Origin: Robiginitomaculum sp.
Lineage (GTDB): Bacteria; Pseudomonadota; Alphaproteobacteria; Caulobacterales; Maricaulaceae
Length of the DNA stretch: 5,522 bases
Assembly: GCA_026982235.1 (NCBI GenBank)
Contig: JALSHM010000050.1
Coordinates: 1-5,522 of the forward strand
Reading direction: 5' to 3'
In this document: in pieces, positions 5,210-5,522 of the stretch
Layout: every line of letters begins with the position of its first letter
Numbering within the stretch: the stretch's first letter is position 1
Made by a program: the position numbers and the translations under genes
Notes under the pieces: model-generated
What the model saw: the letters and a program-made list of their open reading frames with translations, nothing else
Told to the model about the DNA's origin: nothing
The model's database searches: none

Positions 5210-5522
5210 CTTTCTCGTGCTTGATGCGCCAGCCGGGCATCACGTATATGGCATCAAATCTGATGTCTTTGTCCTCTAGCTGGGGGCGCTGGGCTTGGTA
5301 ATAATAGGCGGCTTCTTGTATGCGGGTAAGGTTGGCATGATGCAGGGCGTCTTTGGCTTCGCCCAAGGTTGGTCTTTGCTTAACCTCGACGATGGCCAGG
5401 ATTCTGCCTTTCAAGGCGATGATGTCGATTTCGCCGTGGGGGGTTTGTTTGCGCATATCTAGGATTTTATAGCCCTTAAGGCGCAAGAGCCAAGCGGCAA
5501 GCGTTTCGGCGCGCCGCCCTCT
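5190..5522 (-). CDS. yraN: UPF0102/YraN family endonuclease-fold protein (N-terminus outside window)
   Basis: 110 residues are visible of about 120 in the family, so only a few N-terminal residues are missing. The frame continues past the in-frame TTG at 5486 to the window edge and reads RGRRAETLAAWLLRLKGYKIL, the conserved family opening, so that TTG is not the start. The nuclease-fold signature is intact: GEID (30-33) followed by VEVK (45-48), giving D33, E46 and K48 of the PD-(D/E)XK type. The family-typical RFDAIYVMPGWRIKHEKDAW closes the protein. The family is structurally related to Holliday junction resolvases and restriction enzymes, but its cellular role is not settled; a part in DNA processing is inferred. 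It is transcribed toward higBA, and its own promoter lies beyond the window. Confidence 0.93.
   Translation of the reverse strand, partial: RGRRAETLAAWLLRLKGYKILDMRKQTPHGEIDIIALKGRILAIVEVKQRPTLGEAKDALHHANLTRIQEAAYYYQAQRPQLEDKDIRFDAIYVMPGWRIKHEKDAWRGY

Noticed and set aside
1..5522. CRISPR array, tRNA or rRNA gene, insertion sequence
   Set aside because: No regularly spaced repeats, no cloverleaf with a conserved TPsiC-arm pattern, no rRNA-like stretch and no transposase or terminal inverted repeats were seen on reading.

Overview
The window looks like ordinary chromosomal DNA from an alphaproteobacterium. The evidence is the GroEL sequence, whose ATP-site segment and GGM-rich tail are of alphaproteobacterial type, a CIRCE-controlled groES-groEL operon behind a CTTG/CTTATCT-like promoter, and GpsA and YraN of alphaproteobacterial character. 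A member of the Maricaulales/Hyphomonadales group is my best guess, but this rests on impression rather than an alignment.

Layout from left to right. (1) Positions 2-688 (+) hold the C-terminal two thirds of gpsA (glycerol-3-phosphate dehydrogenase), cut by the window edge. (2) Positions 685-1836 (-) hold an exported von Willebrand factor A (VWA) domain protein of unknown function, whose stop codon interlocks with that of gpsA. (3) Positions 1837-2166 form a 330-base non-coding stretch with a strong hairpin terminator at about 2004-2046 and a set of tandem hairpins directly behind groEL. (4) Positions 2167-4169 (-) hold the groES-groEL chaperonin operon, with a 62-base gap containing a perfect 14-bp palindrome. 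(5) Positions 4170-4391 are a divergent control region. For groES it has a CIRCE operator and a TTGACT-17-TATCTC promoter. For the opposite strand it has a perfect TTGACA-17-TATAAT promoter with a 10-bp palindrome in its spacer. An interrupted dyad fills the space between the two -35 boxes. (6) Positions 4392-5021 (+) hold a HigB/HigA-type toxin-antitoxin pair in toxin-first order. (7) Positions 5018-5209 (-) hold a doubtful small ORF. (8) Positions 5190-5522 (-) hold most of yraN, a UPF0102 nuclease-fold protein, cut by the window edge.

How it works together. GroES and GroEL form the ATP-driven folding chamber. The sequence supports HrcA repression at CIRCE together with a housekeeping and/or heat-shock sigma promoter. 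The higBA pair is a self-contained, probably acquired module sitting back to back with the chaperonin operon. HigA is expected to repress the shared HigB-HigA transcript at the palindrome in the promoter. gpsA (phospholipid precursor synthesis), the VWA protein and yraN appear to be independent neighbours. No clearly new multi-gene system is visible. The items most worth checking are the uncharacterised VWA family protein with its atypical metal site, the RNA structures around groEL, and the compact divergent regulatory region.
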